Below, one piece after another: positions 15,973 to 24,984 of a DNA stretch of 64,000 nucleotides (position 1 is its first letter; each line of letters starts with the position of its first letter). The DNA lies in NCBI RefSeq assembly GCF_016597785.1, contig NZ_JAENJG010000003.1, positions 310,001 through 374,000 of the forward strand. Reading direction: 5' to 3'. Under the pieces are notes generated by a model. It was not told the DNA's origin, searched no databases, and saw nothing but the letters and a program-made list of their open reading frames with translations. A program made the position numbers and the translations under genes. Source of the stretch: Leucobacter sp. L43 (lineage in GTDB: Bacteria > Actinomycetota > Actinomycetes > Actinomycetales > Microbacteriaceae).

Positions 15973-17043
15973 TCACGACGCGCCGAGCAGCTCCCGCACG
16001 CGCGGCATCACCTCGGTCGCGTAGAGCTCGATGCTGCGCATGAGCAACGCGTGCGGCATCGTGCCGTTGGCGTACTTCAGGTCGAACCGATCGGCGGCGA
16101 GACTTCGCACCGTGGCCGCGATGCGCTGAGCCACGGTCTCGGGGGACCCGACGTACAGCGAGCCCCTGTCGGCCTCGCGCTCGAATTCTGCGCGCGTGGT
16201 GTTCGGCCAGCCGCGCTCGGCGCCGATGCGGTTGCGATTCTTCTCGAAATGCGGCCACAGCTGCTCCTGCGCCTCGGCGTCCGACTCGGCGATGTGTCCG
16301 GGGGAGTGGACTCCGAGCGGCATGGCTGCGCGACCGAGTTCGCGCTGGGCCTTGCGATACAGATTCGCGAACGGGGCGAAGCGAGACGGGTCGCCTCCGA
16401 TGATCGCGAGCATCATGGGGATGCCCATCTGCACCGAGCGCACGACCGACTCGGGGCTGCCGCCCACCCCCACCCACGCCCGCACGCCCTCGGGCTGCTC
16501 GGTCTTCGGGTAGACGTGCTGGTCGACGAGCGCTGCGCGATGCTGCCCCGACCAGGTCACCGGGCCCTCCTCGCGGAGCCGCGCGAAGAGGTCGAGCTTC
16601 TCCGAGAAGAGCGCATCGTAATCGTTCAGATCGTAGCCGAAGAGCGCGAATGACTCGATGAAGGATCCCCGGCCGAGCACCGCCTCAGCGCGACCCGAGC
16701 TCACAGCGTCGAGGGTGGCGAATCGTTCGTACACGCGCACCGGGTCGTCGCTCGAGAGGACGGTCACTCCGGTGCCCAACAGGATGCGCTCGGTGCGACC
16801 GGCGATGGCGGCGAGCACGATCTCGGGCGACGTGAGGGCGAAATCGTCCCGGTGATGCTCGCCGAGCGTGATCGCGTCGACGCCGAGGCGGTCGGCGAGA
16901 ACGGCCTGCTCGATGACGTCTCGGAGCACCTGCGCGTGCGACTTCCGCCCGCCCGCGTCGTCGAATGTCACGTCACCGAACGTATCGAGGCCGAGGATGA
17001 GCTGATCGGGGGTAGCGCCGGCGACGGCGCGAAGCGGGGTCAT
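15973..17043 (-). CDS. LLM-class (luciferase-like) flavin-dependent monooxygenase
   Basis: This 356-residue TIM-barrel enzyme of the bacterial luciferase-like family would use reduced FMN or F420 to oxidise a small organic substrate. Family signs are LGLDTFGD, ITLGEHHRDDFALTSPEIVLAAIAGRT, GVTVLSSDDPVRVYERFATLDAVSSGRAEAVLGRGSF and WVGVGGSPESVVRS. It resembles the uncharacterised group annotated only as LLM oxidoreductase; the substrate is unknown. The start has only a weak ribosome-binding site. It is probably monocistronic, convergent with the LacI gene with one base between the stops. Confidence 0.88.
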   Translation of the reverse strand: MTPLRAVAGATPDQLILGLDTFGDVTFDDAGGRKSHAQVLRDVIEQAVLADRLGVDAITLGEHHRDDFALTSPEIVLAAIAGRTERILLGTGVTVLSSDDPVRVYERFATLDAVSSGRAEAVLGRGSFIESFALFGYDLNDYDALFSEKLDLFARLREEGPVTWSGQHRAALVDQHVYPKTEQPEGVRAWVGVGGSPESVVRSVQMGIPMMLAIIGGDPSRFAPFANLYRKAQRELGRAAMPLGVHSPGHIAESDAEAQEQLWPHFEKNRNRIGAERGWPNTTRAEFEREADRGSLYVGSPETVAQRIAATVRSLAADRFDLKYANGTMPHALLMRSIELYATEVMPRVRELLGAS

Positions 17044-17141
17044 GCCGGTGAGAACACCGTCAGCGCGCTGGCTATTCCGGATGCCGCATCCGTAAGTGCG
17101 ACTACGCGTGACTCAGGGTGCCTGCGCGTGGCCCAGCGCTG

Positions 17142-17510
17142 CTACGCGCGGCGGCTCGACACGATGAAGCCGACGGTCGCAGCGGCGACGCCGAACGCGG
17201 CCGGCCACACCCAGAACACGCCGAGCGCGAGCAGAGCGGCGACGGCCGCGGCGATGAGGCAGAGCTCGAACAGCGCCTGCGCGAAGCGATCGACGCGCAG
17301 TACCGGCTTCGGCGAGAGGAAGAGCGCCCAGAGCAGTACCGCGAGTACGAAGAGTCCGAGGCCCGTGAAGATGCCGGGGAACGGCAGCGGCCAGGCGAGG
17401 AAGCCCCACACGGTGACGATCACGATCGCTGCGAGGTGGAAGAGACCGCGCGCAAGCAGCAGCGCGGGGCTCGCAGCGTGCGGGGCGGGTGTCGAAGAAC
17501 TACTGATCAC
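17142..17510 (-). CDS. YrdB-type (DUF2568) small membrane protein
   Basis: This 122-residue integral membrane protein has four predicted helices: LLLARGLFHLAAIVIVTVWGF, GIFTGLGLFVLAVLLWALFL, FELCLIAAAVAALLALGVFW and AAFGVAAATVGFIVS. The pattern and FLSPKPVLRVDRFAQALFEL between helices two and three fit the YrdB/DUF2568 family, which has no known function. It stands alone between the LLM gene and a strong hairpin at 17564. Confidence 0.75.
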   Translation of the reverse strand: MISSSSTPAPHAASPALLLARGLFHLAAIVIVTVWGFLAWPLPFPGIFTGLGLFVLAVLLWALFLSPKPVLRVDRFAQALFELCLIAAAVAALLALGVFWVWPAAFGVAAATVGFIVSSRRA

Positions 17511-17563
17511 CGAACCAGTCTACCCGCCGCCCGCCGCCTGCGTCCCCCTCCCGTGGGAGCGGG

Positions 17564-17609
17564 GTCACTCTTCGTGCGTGTCGCGCTCACAACACGCACG
17601 AAGAGTGAC
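17564..17609. terminator. Perfect 18-bp inverted repeat, 10-nt loop
   Basis: GTCACTCTTCGTGCGTGT (17564-17581) is matched exactly by its reverse complement at 17592-17609. It lies upstream of both divergent neighbours (17142-17510 minus, 17782 plus), so it is not an ordinary terminator of either. A regulator site or a dispersed repeat copy is equally possible. The rest of the 17511-17781 gap holds no recognisable gene. Confidence 0.5.
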
Positions 17610-17781
17610 CTCGCTCGCAGAGAAGAGGGGAGGGGCGGCGCTCGGTGGGCGACGTGGTCCAGCGCCTGGGTCGGGAAGTGGTTCACCTCCGGGTGCTTCC
17701 ATATGGTGATGAGATAGACCACGCTCCCGCGCCGCACACATTCCCAGCACCGCCCACCGACATCACAGTTGAAGGAGCACC

Positions 17782-18999
17782 ATGACGACAGCGACGTTGC
17801 GCGTCATGGACGCCCACGGCGACTTCTCGGAGCCGCAACGGGTGTCCTGGCACGGGGGACGCTTCACGGCAATCGGCGACCCCGCCAACGCGGCGCAGTC
17901 CGGAGCTCTCGGCGCGGCGGCGGCGCCGCGCATTCCCACTGAGGCCCGCTGGATCATGCCCGGCCTCGTCGACGCCCATCTGCATGCCGCGTGGCACGCC
18001 TTCGACGCGGCGGACCGCGCGCAGTTCACGGAGGAGGAGGCGCACCGGGCGACGGCAGACGCGCTCCGTCGCACGCTGCGCGCCGGCTTCACGAGCGTAC
18101 GCGACGCCGGGGGGCTCGCGACCACGACACGTGAGCGCATCCCGGCCGAGTCCAGGCCCAGAATCGCATGCTCGGTGGCGCTCATCGACCGGGCGCGAGC
18201 CGATGCTGCCGGGGGGATCGACCGTGCGGTGGAGGAGGTGCTCCAGGCGGGAGCGGCCTGGGTCAAAATCGTCGCCACCGATGGAGTGGGATCACCGGCG
18301 GGCGCGTCCCTCCAGTCGCACTTCTCGGCGACCGAGTTCGCGAGCGCCGCTCGCAGAGCGGCATCGGCCGGGGCCGGCGTCATGGTCCACGCGTGGGGCG
18401 GGGACGCCATCGACTTCGCCATCGAGTCGGGAGCGGCGAGCATCGAGCACGGCATCTACCTGACCGTCGAGCAGGCCAGTCGCGCCGCTCAGTCGGGTAC
18501 GGCGTTCGTGCCCACGCTGCGCATCTACCGCCTCGTGCAGCAGATGATCGCCGCGGGGAAGCTCCCCGCAGGGCTCGCGGCCCGAGTCGACGCGGCGGTG
18601 GCTGCGCACCCCGACGCGGTGCGCATCGCCCGAGACCAGGGCGTGGCGATCGCGCTGGGCACCGACTTCGGCACTCCTGAGCAGCACGGCACCAACCGAG
18701 TCGAGTTCGATGCGCTGGTCGAAGCCGGACTCAGCGTCAGGGAGGGGCTGGTCGCGGCGACGTCTTCCGGAGCGGCACTGCTCGCGCGTGCGAAGGATCC
18801 CGACGCGCCGAGTCACCCTCCGCCGTTCGGAGTGATCGCGCCGGGAGCGGTCGCAGACGCCGTGCTGCTGGCCCGCGATCCCCGCGAACCCGGTGCCCTG
18901 TCCGACCCCGCGTCGATCGTCGGCGTGCTGCTCGAAGGGCGGCTGATCGATCCGCGGCGCCCCGATTTCCCACCCCATCCTCGAGAGGACCACCTGTGA
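17782..18999 (+). CDS. Metal-dependent amidohydrolase (imidazolonepropionase/prolidase-like)
   Basis: This 405-residue cytoplasmic amidohydrolase has a binuclear metal site: GLVDAHLH (His66, His68), a probable carboxylated Lys162 in WVKIVATDGVG, His203 in VMVHAWGG, His223 in ASIEHGIYL and Asp295 in ALGTDFG. This set fits the subgroup containing Xaa-Pro and Xaa-Arg dipeptidases (Cc2672/Sgx9260-like). Such a substrate would suit the peptide importer encoded downstream. AAGGAG lies 6 nt before the ATG. The stop overlaps the GTG of the binding protein gene (GTGA), making it the first gene of a four-gene operon. Confidence 0.88.
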   Translation: MTTATLRVMDAHGDFSEPQRVSWHGGRFTAIGDPANAAQSGALGAAAAPRIPTEARWIMPGLVDAHLHAAWHAFDAADRAQFTEEEAHRATADALRRTLRAGFTSVRDAGGLATTTRERIPAESRPRIACSVALIDRARADAAGGIDRAVEEVLQAGAAWVKIVATDGVGSPAGASLQSHFSATEFASAARRAASAGAGVMVHAWGGDAIDFAIESGAASIEHGIYLTVEQASRAAQSGTAFVPTLRIYRLVQQMIAAGKLPAGLAARVDAAVAAHPDAVRIARDQGVAIALGTDFGTPEQHGTNRVEFDALVEAGLSVREGLVAATSSGAALLARAKDPDAPSHPPPFGVIAPGAVADAVLLARDPREPGALSDPASIVGVLLEGRLIDPRRPDFPPHPREDHL

Positions 19000-20669
19000 C
19001 CCCCGCCCTCCGTCTCCGCACGCCCGGTGCCACTGAGCCCGGCGCCACTGAGCCCGGCGCCATTCAGCCCCGCGCCGGCCAGCACGCCCCCCGCCCGAGC
19101 CGACGCGCCGGCCGTCGCACTGCGACCGCAGCTCTCGCGCTCTCCGCAGCACTGCTGCTGAGCGCGTGCGCGGGAGGATTGTCGAGCGGTGCCGGCTCCG
19201 GCGAGGCCGGTGATCCGGTGAGCGGTGGCACGCTCGAGTTCGGGCGGGTCGCCTCGGTGACCGATCTCGATCTGAATCAGCAGATCACCGCGAACAACGC
19301 GTTCGCGATCGACAAGATCTTCGAGCCGCTCGTCAGCTTCGACTCGGACGGCGAGATCGTTCCGTGGCTCGCGGAATACGCGGAGTCCGCAGACGGGCTC
19401 ACCTACACCTTCACGCTGCGCGACGGACTCGCGTTCTCAGACGGCACGGAGGTCTCTCCCGCCGACGTCGTCTTCTCGCTCGAGCGGCATATCGAGGTGG
19501 GCGGGCCGTTGCCGCTGGAAGCTCCGATCGAAGCCATCACCGAATCGGGCGAGCGCGACGTGGTCATCACGCTGAGCGAACGCTACACCCCGTTCCTCTC
19601 GGAGCTCGCGAGCTTCTCGAACGGCATCTTCCCGCAGGACTTCGGGGGCGCGAGCGAGGAGGAGTTCTTCGAGGGTCCGATCGGTACCGGCCCGTTCGTG
19701 GTCGAGACGTGGGATCCGAACGGGGACCTCGCCTTCGCGAAGAACGAGCACTACTGGCAGGAGGGCAAGCCCTACGTCGACTCCCTCGTGTACAAGCTCG
19801 TGGCCGATGACACGCAACTGCAGCAGCAGCTCGCGGCCGGTCAGCTCGATGCGATCGACGACGTGCCTGCGGCGAATGCGGCGCAGGTCGAGAGCGGTGA
19901 CGGCATGGTGCTGTCGCAGACGAGCGGATGGTCGACGGAGCAGGTCTTCTTCAACACCCAGCGGGAGCAGTTCGCGGATGAGCACGTGCGCCGCGCCGTC
20001 GCGCTCGCGCTGGATCGCGAAGGCATCACGCAGGCGACCACGTTCGGTACGGCAGAGGTGGCCAACGCGCTGCTGCCGCCGACCATCACGGACTCGGCCA
20101 ACGAGACGGTGCGGCCGCTCGGTTTCGACCTCGATGCCGCACGGGAGGAGCTCGCGAAGTCGCCGTATCCTGACGGGTTCTCCGTCACGCTGCTGCTCGC
20201 GAGCGGTGACTCGCAACGCGCGCAGATCGCGCAGATCGTGCAGGAATCCCTTGCGCAGATCGACGTCGACGTCGAGATCGAGCAGATCGACATCGCCGCC
20301 TTCCGCGAGCGCTTCTTCGCGTACGACTTCGACTTCATGCTCAACAGCGGGCAGTCCGACGCCCCCGACCCCAACGGGTTCATCACCTTCCAGGCCGACC
20401 CCGACGGGTTCAGCAAGTCGTACTGGACGCACTACTCGAACGAGCGGGTCACCGAACTCATGCGGCAGGGACGAACGACTCCCGAGGGTGAGGAGCGCAC
20501 GGAGATCTATCAGGAGATCCAGCAGACCCTCGCCGATGAGGTGCCCTACATCCCGCTGTTCTTCCCGGCGAACCTGAAGGCGACGCGCGACGACGTGCAC
20601 GGCTTCACCGTGCTTCCGAACGGCAGTGTGCGCTTCGAGGACGCGTGGCTCGCCGGCGGCGCCGAGTAG
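18996..20669 (+). CDS. ABC transporter substrate-binding lipoprotein (SBP_bac_5)
   Basis: This 557-residue peptide-class binding protein has lipobox LLSAC with Cys58 as lipid attachment. The N-terminal region before the hydrophobic core is unusually long and carries a GATEP/GATEP/GAIQP repeat. The GTG at 18996 is nevertheless supported by AGAGGA upstream and by overlap with the amidohydrolase stop. Mature features are FDKIFEPL-like AIDKIFEPLVSF, TYTFTLRDGLAFSDGT, PADVVFSLERH, GPIGTGPFVVE and LVADDTQLQQQLAAGQLDAID. It feeds the permease and fusion protein that follow. Confidence 0.92.
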   Translation: MTPALRLRTPGATEPGATEPGAIQPRAGQHAPRPSRRAGRRTATAALALSAALLLSACAGGLSSGAGSGEAGDPVSGGTLEFGRVASVTDLDLNQQITANNAFAIDKIFEPLVSFDSDGEIVPWLAEYAESADGLTYTFTLRDGLAFSDGTEVSPADVVFSLERHIEVGGPLPLEAPIEAITESGERDVVITLSERYTPFLSELASFSNGIFPQDFGGASEEEFFEGPIGTGPFVVETWDPNGDLAFAKNEHYWQEGKPYVDSLVYKLVADDTQLQQQLAAGQLDAIDDVPAANAAQVESGDGMVLSQTSGWSTEQVFFNTQREQFADEHVRRAVALALDREGITQATTFGTAEVANALLPPTITDSANETVRPLGFDLDAAREELAKSPYPDGFSVTLLLASGDSQRAQIAQIVQESLAQIDVDVEIEQIDIAAFRERFFAYDFDFMLNSGQSDAPDPNGFITFQADPDGFSKSYWTHYSNERVTELMRQGRTTPEGEERTEIYQEIQQTLADEVPYIPLFFPANLKATRDDVHGFTVLPNGSVRFEDAWLAGGAE

Positions 20670-20684
20670 CCGGAGGCGACGCCA

Positions 20685-20696
20685 TACAGTGGGATC
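20685..20696 (+). promoter_or_regulatory. Possible internal leaderless promoter
   Basis: TACAGT (20685-20690) is followed by 6 nt and the GTG at 20697, the leaderless spacing seen elsewhere in the window. A 27-bp gap separates it from the binding-protein stop, and no strong Shine-Dalgarno sequence is present. Confidence 0.45.
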
Positions 20697-21743
20697 GTGG
20701 TGAAACGGGGAGTGCAGGCCGCGGGGCGCGTCGTCGTCCGGATCGTGCCGGTGATGCTGGGGGTCGTCGTCGCGACCTTCTTCCTCCTGCGCCTCGTTCC
20801 CGGCGACCCCGCGGCCATGATCCTCGGCGAGCGTGCGACGCCTGAGTCCGTTGCCGCGCTGCGCGCGCAGCTCGGCCTCGATCTGCCGCTGTGGCAGCAG
20901 TTCACCGATTTCCTCGGGCAGGTGGTGTTCCACTTCGATACGGGCGCCTCGCTGGTCACCGGGGTGTCGACGCGGGAGCTCATCCTGGACAAAGCGCCCG
21001 TGAGCGCTGGCATCGTGGCCCTCGCACTCCTGCTCGCCGTGCTCATCGCCGTGCCGCTGTCGCTCGTCGCCGCGCTGCGCCGCGACGGCCTGGCGGATCA
21101 CCTCGTGCGGATCCTCCCCGCCATCGGCATGGGAATGCCGCTGTTCTGGGTCGGACTCCTCCTGATCATCGTCTTCGCCGTGCAGCTCGGCTGGTTCCCC
21201 GTCGGGGGCGTCGGGTCGGGGCCGGCCGAGCCGCTCCGCAGTCTGTTCCTGCCCGCGCTCGCCGTCGCGCTCGGCATGGCGCCGCCGCTCATCAGGTCGC
21301 TCCGTGCCCAGCTCATCGATGTGCTCGAAGCGGAGTTCGTCACGACGCTGCGGGCGGCGCGCATCCCAGAGCGGCGGATCGTGTGGCACCACGTGATGCG
21401 CAGCGCTTCGCTTCCCACGCTGACCCTGCTCAGCGTGAACACGGCGTATCTCATCGGAGGAACGCTGGTCGTCGAACGGGTCTTCGGCATCAATGGCCTC
21501 GGCTCGCTCCTCTTCCAGTCGATCAGCACGCGCGATTTCCCCGTCGTGCAGGGGATCGCCCTCTACTGCGCGGTCGTCGTCGTACTGATCACGACGCTCG
21601 CGGAGGTGCTGTCGAGCGCGCTGGATCCCCGCTTGCGGGTCGGCGACGCGCGAAGTCCCATCGGCGGTGCGGGATCGAATGCGCGGCTCCTGCCCTCCGG
21701 GGAGGCCGCACTCGCACCCGACCCGACGGAGGACGAGCGATGA
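20697..21743 (+). CDS. Peptide-type ABC transporter permease (DppB type)
   Basis: This 348-residue inner-membrane permease shows DppB features: FFLLRLVPGDPAAMILGERATPE, LRAQLGLDLPLWQQF, a conserved IGMGMPLFWVGLLLI helix, and the EAA loop EAEFVTTLRAARIPERRIVWHHVMRSASLPTLTL. The C-terminal 30 residues after SALDPRLRV are an unusual soluble tail (GGAGSNARLLPSGEAAL). The GTG start has no strong ribosome-binding site and may be used on a leaderless transcript. The stop overlaps the ATG of the fusion gene. Confidence 0.92.
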   Translation: MVKRGVQAAGRVVVRIVPVMLGVVVATFFLLRLVPGDPAAMILGERATPESVAALRAQLGLDLPLWQQFTDFLGQVVFHFDTGASLVTGVSTRELILDKAPVSAGIVALALLLAVLIAVPLSLVAALRRDGLADHLVRILPAIGMGMPLFWVGLLLIIVFAVQLGWFPVGGVGSGPAEPLRSLFLPALAVALGMAPPLIRSLRAQLIDVLEAEFVTTLRAARIPERRIVWHHVMRSASLPTLTLLSVNTAYLIGGTLVVERVFGINGLGSLLFQSISTRDFPVVQGIALYCAVVVVLITTLAEVLSSALDPRLRVGDARSPIGGAGSNARLLPSGEAALAPDPTEDER

Positions 21744-24304
21744 GGGATCCGAGCGCCGCACGCGGCGCCAGCCGGTCGCCGGCGCTCGTCGTCGGCGTGA
21801 TCCTCACCGGTCTGTTGCTGATCATCGCGCTCGCCGCGCCCGCCCTGGCGCCGTACTCGCCGACGGAACAGCATCTCACGCAGGGGCTGCTGCCGCCCTC
21901 GGCGGAGCACTGGTTCGGCACGGACCAGCTCGGCCGCGATGTGCTCTCCCGCATGCTCTACGCTGCGCGGATCGACCTCGGAATCGCCGTGCTCGCCTCG
22001 CTCGCCCCGTTCGCGATCGGCGTGGCCGTCGGTCTCATCTCCGGTTACTCCGGGGGCGCAGTGGATTGGGTGGCATCGCGCGTCACCGATACCGTCATCG
22101 CTTTTCCGTTCTACATCATCGTGATCGCGCTCGTCTTCGCCCTGGGGGCGGGCGCCGGAGGCATCGTCGTCGCATTCGCCCTCGTCGGCTGGGTCGGGTA
22201 CGCGCGCGTGCTCCGGGCGATGACGGCCTCCATGCGCGACGCCGGCTGGGTGCGGAGCGCCCGGGGAGGCGGCCTCTCCCACGCGCGCGTGCTGCTCCGC
22301 CACGTGCTGCCGAACGTGCTGCCGCAGGCCATCGTGCTGCTCGCCTCTGAGATCGTGCTCATCATGGTCGCCATCGTGACCCTCGGGTATCTCGGTCTCG
22401 GGATCCGACCGCCGACGCCCGACTGGGGCACCATGATCGCCGATGCTCAGCAATTCGTGACGACGCACTGGTGGCTGGCGGCCCTCCCCGGGTGCGCGGT
22501 GGTGCTCACCGGCATCGCGCTCTCACTGCTGGGCGACGGCATCGGCGATCTGATGCGCGTGGGCGCACCGCGCAGCCGGGTTTCCCTGGTGTCGCCCTCC
22601 CTCACCGGCACTCCCGGTGCGCGCCGCCGCGAGCGTTCGCTCAGCCGGGAGCATCCGCGTCGCTGGGAGCATCCGCGTCGCCGGCCGCGCGAGCACGTCG
22701 CGCCCGAGCGCGGGACCGTGAGCATCCGCGGACTGCGCATCGCGACGACGAGCGGCGCCGTGCTCGTCGGGGAGCGCGCCGGTATCGACCTCGAGCTGCG
22801 GGCGGGTGAGGCTCTCGGCATCGTTGGCGAATCCGGCTCGGGCAAGAGCCTCACTCTGCGCGCCGTGCTCGGCCTGATGCCGCGCGGACTCCGCATCGCC
22901 TCCGGGAGCATCGCGGTCGGCGGCTCGGTCGGCATGGTGTTCCAAGAACCGCTCACCGCGCTCGATCCGTTGACCCGAGTCGGCAGGCAAGTGCGCGCCG
23001 CCGTGCGCGCCGCAGATCCGGGTCTCGGCGCGCGTGCCGCAGACGAACGTGTGCACGACCTCCTGGCTCAGGTGCGTCTCGTCGACACGGTGCGCATCGC
23101 CAGCTCCTATCCGCATCAGCTCTCGGGGGGTCAGCGGCAGCGGGTGGTGATCGCACTCGCGCTCGCCGGGTCGCCCGATGTGCTGCTCTGCGACGAGCCG
23201 ACGACGGCACTCGACGTGACCGTGCAGCGCGACGTGCTGCTCCTCCTGCGCGAGCTGCGCGTGGAGCGCGGGCTCACGCTCGTGTTCGTTTCGCATGATC
23301 TCGCGGTGGTGGCGGCGATGTGCGAGCGGGTCGTCGTCATGGCGCGGGGCGAGATCGTCGAGTCCGGCGCCGTCGCCGCCCTGGTCGCCGCGCCGAGCGC
23401 GGCGGAGACCCGCGCGCTGCTCGCGGCGGTCCCGGCGCTCCCGAGGCTCGCCGCACGCCAGGCTCCCGCCGAGCATCCGGATCCCGCCTCGAGACCCGGC
23501 GAAGCGCAGGCCCAGCACGCGCTCGGCGTCGACGCGCGCCCCTCACTCCTCGAAGTGCGCGACGCCGCCGTGAACTTCGGAGCGGTCAGCGCCGTGTCCG
23601 GTGTCTCGTTGCGCCTGAGTGCCGGCGAAGTGCTCGGAGTCGTTGGGGAGTCGGGCTCGGGCAAGACGACGCTCGCGCGCGCCATCGCCGGTCAAGCCAC
23701 GCTCTCCACAGGCGAGGTGCGGCTCGACGGGGTCGCGCTCGGCACGCGACGCGGTCGGTCGGAGCGGCGGCGGATCCAACTCGTGCCCCAGGATCCCTAC
23801 TCGTCGCTGACGCCGCGTCGCACGATCGGCAGCGCGCTCGACGAGGTGCTGCGACTGCGACGCGCCGGCACCGCGCGCGAGGCGGGATCGCGCGGTCTCG
23901 CGCCTGCTCGGGCGGTTCGGATCGCGGAACTGCTGCGTCAGGTCGGGCTCGATCCAAGCCTCGCCGGCGCCACGCCCGACCGGCTGTCGGGTGGTCAGCG
24001 CCAGCGCGTCGCGATCGCCCGCGCGCTCGCCGCCGACCCGCAGGTGCTGGTGGCCGACGAGCCGACCTCAGCGCTCGACACGACCTCTCAAGCCCGTGTG
24101 ATCGAACTGCTGCAGAGGCTGCGCGACGATCTCGGACTCGGCATCGTCTTCGTCTCGCACGATCTCGCGGTCGTGCACGAACTCTGCGATCGGGTGCTCG
24201 TGATGCGCGATGGTGCGGTCGTGGAATCCGGCGACCGCGCCTTCTTCACGGATCCCGGAACGGATTACGGCCGAGCGCTGCTCACCTCGGTCGTGCGGCT
24301 CTGA
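21740..24304 (+). CDS. Fused ABC importer: DppC-type permease + DppD-type + DppF-type ATPases
   Basis: One uninterrupted 854-residue frame contains three parts of a peptide importer. Residues about 1-275 are a DppC permease (WFGTDQLGRDVLSRMLYAAR; EAA-loop region VRSARGGGLSHARVLLRHVLPN). A basic linker with a repeated REHPRRWEHPRRRP pattern follows. The first ATPase (about 335-590) has GESGSGKSL, LSGGQRQR, LLCDEPTTALD and SHDLAVV. The second (about 615-854) has GESGSGKTT, LSGGQRQR, VLVADEPTSALD and SHDLAVV. With both ATP sites in one chain, fixed stoichiometry is expected. The ATG overlaps the preceding stop. Similar permease/ATPase fusions exist in actinobacteria, but the two-ATPase form is less usual. 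Confidence 0.9.
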   Translation: MRDPSAARGASRSPALVVGVILTGLLLIIALAAPALAPYSPTEQHLTQGLLPPSAEHWFGTDQLGRDVLSRMLYAARIDLGIAVLASLAPFAIGVAVGLISGYSGGAVDWVASRVTDTVIAFPFYIIVIALVFALGAGAGGIVVAFALVGWVGYARVLRAMTASMRDAGWVRSARGGGLSHARVLLRHVLPNVLPQAIVLLASEIVLIMVAIVTLGYLGLGIRPPTPDWGTMIADAQQFVTTHWWLAALPGCAVVLTGIALSLLGDGIGDLMRVGAPRSRVSLVSPSLTGTPGARRRERSLSREHPRRWEHPRRRPREHVAPERGTVSIRGLRIATTSGAVLVGERAGIDLELRAGEALGIVGESGSGKSLTLRAVLGLMPRGLRIASGSIAVGGSVGMVFQEPLTALDPLTRVGRQVRAAVRAADPGLGARAADERVHDLLAQVRLVDTVRIASSYPHQLSGGQRQRVVIALALAGSPDVLLCDEPTTALDVTVQRDVLLLLRELRVERGLTLVFVSHDLAVVAAMCERVVVMARGEIVESGAVAALVAAPSAAETRALLAAVPALPRLAARQAPAEHPDPASRPGEAQAQHALGVDARPSLLEVRDAAVNFGAVSAVSGVSLRLSAGEVLGVVGESGSGKTTLARAIAGQATLSTGEVRLDGVALGTRRGRSERRRIQLVPQDPYSSLTPRRTIGSALDEVLRLRRAGTAREAGSRGLAPARAVRIAELLRQVGLDPSLAGATPDRLSGGQRQRVAIARALAADPQVLVADEPTSALDTTSQARVIELLQRLRDDLGLGIVFVSHDLAVVHELCDRVLVMRDGAVVESGDRAFFTDPGTDYGRALLTSVVRL

Positions 24305-24371
24305 ACGATCTGGATCCCCTAGCGCACCCCTGAGGATGCTCGACCGTTGCGCGCTGGCAGCGGGCGCTTGG

Positions 24372-24377
24372 TACGCT
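24372..24377 (+). promoter_or_regulatory. -10 box of the NfeD-like/flotillin operon
   Basis: TACGCT lies 28 bp upstream of the ATG at 24406; TTGCGC at 24347 is a possible -35 with a long 19-bp spacer. Confidence 0.4.
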
Positions 24378-24405
24378 GCCAGTGACAGCCATCGAGGGGG
24401 CGGCC

Positions 24406-24984
24406 ATGGACGGCATCATGAACTGGATCGAGCGCGTGTTCGACGGCTCCCTGTTCGATGGCGGAATCTTCCTCATCATCGGTGTGGTCGGCGGCGTGCT
24501 GCTGCTGATCTCGCTCCTGCTCGACGGCATCTTCGATGCCTTCGACTTCGGCGACGGGCCGCTGAGTCTCACGACCATCGCAGCATTCACCGCGATCTTC
24601 GGGTTCGCGTCGTTCGCGAGCGTCGGCGCCGGCATGTCGACCCCCGTCGCGACGATCGTGGGCGCGCTCTCCGGCCTGCTCGGAGCCGCAGCCGCGTGGT
24701 GGCTCTCGCGAGCCATCAGAGGGGCAGAGTCGAATACCGCCGTCAGCGGCACCGACCTGGTCGGATCCACCGGCGCCGTCGTCCTCGCAATCCCGGCGAA
24801 CGGACTCGGCGAGGTCGCGGTCACGCGGCACGGCGAGCGAATCTCCCTCTCAGCGTCCGCCGAGGCTCCCGTGCCCCGAGGCGCGCAGGTGCGCATCGTG
24901 CAGGTCGTGACCTCGACCTCGGTGCGCGTCGAACCCGTACTCCCTGAATCCCACGCCCAACCGTTACCCCGAACGGAGACGTAA
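24406..24984 (+). CDS. NfeD-like membrane protein
   Basis: This 192-residue protein has three transmembrane helices near the N-terminus (GIFLIIGVVGGVLLLISLLLDGIF; LTTIAAFTAIFGFASFASVG; ATIVGALSGLLGAAAAWWLS). A soluble C-terminal beta-rich domain (SGTDLVGSTGAVVLAIPANGLGEV...APVPRGAQVRIVQVVTSTSVRVEPV) resembles the OB-fold of NfeD proteins. NfeD-type proteins partner with flotillins in membrane microdomains, and the flotillin gene follows with a TAATG overlap. A GTG at 24382 is an alternative start, but the ATG has GAGGGGG directly upstream. Confidence 0.82.
   Translation: MDGIMNWIERVFDGSLFDGGIFLIIGVVGGVLLLISLLLDGIFDAFDFGDGPLSLTTIAAFTAIFGFASFASVGAGMSTPVATIVGALSGLLGAAAAWWLSRAIRGAESNTAVSGTDLVGSTGAVVLAIPANGLGEVAVTRHGERISLSASAEAPVPRGAQVRIVQVVTSTSVRVEPVLPESHAQPLPRTET

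Noticed and set aside
19437-21761. 774-residue open frame on the minus strand across the binding protein and permease genes
   Set aside because: It is antisense to two clear ABC genes and consists of Arg/Glu/His-rich sequence typical of the complement of high-GC codons.
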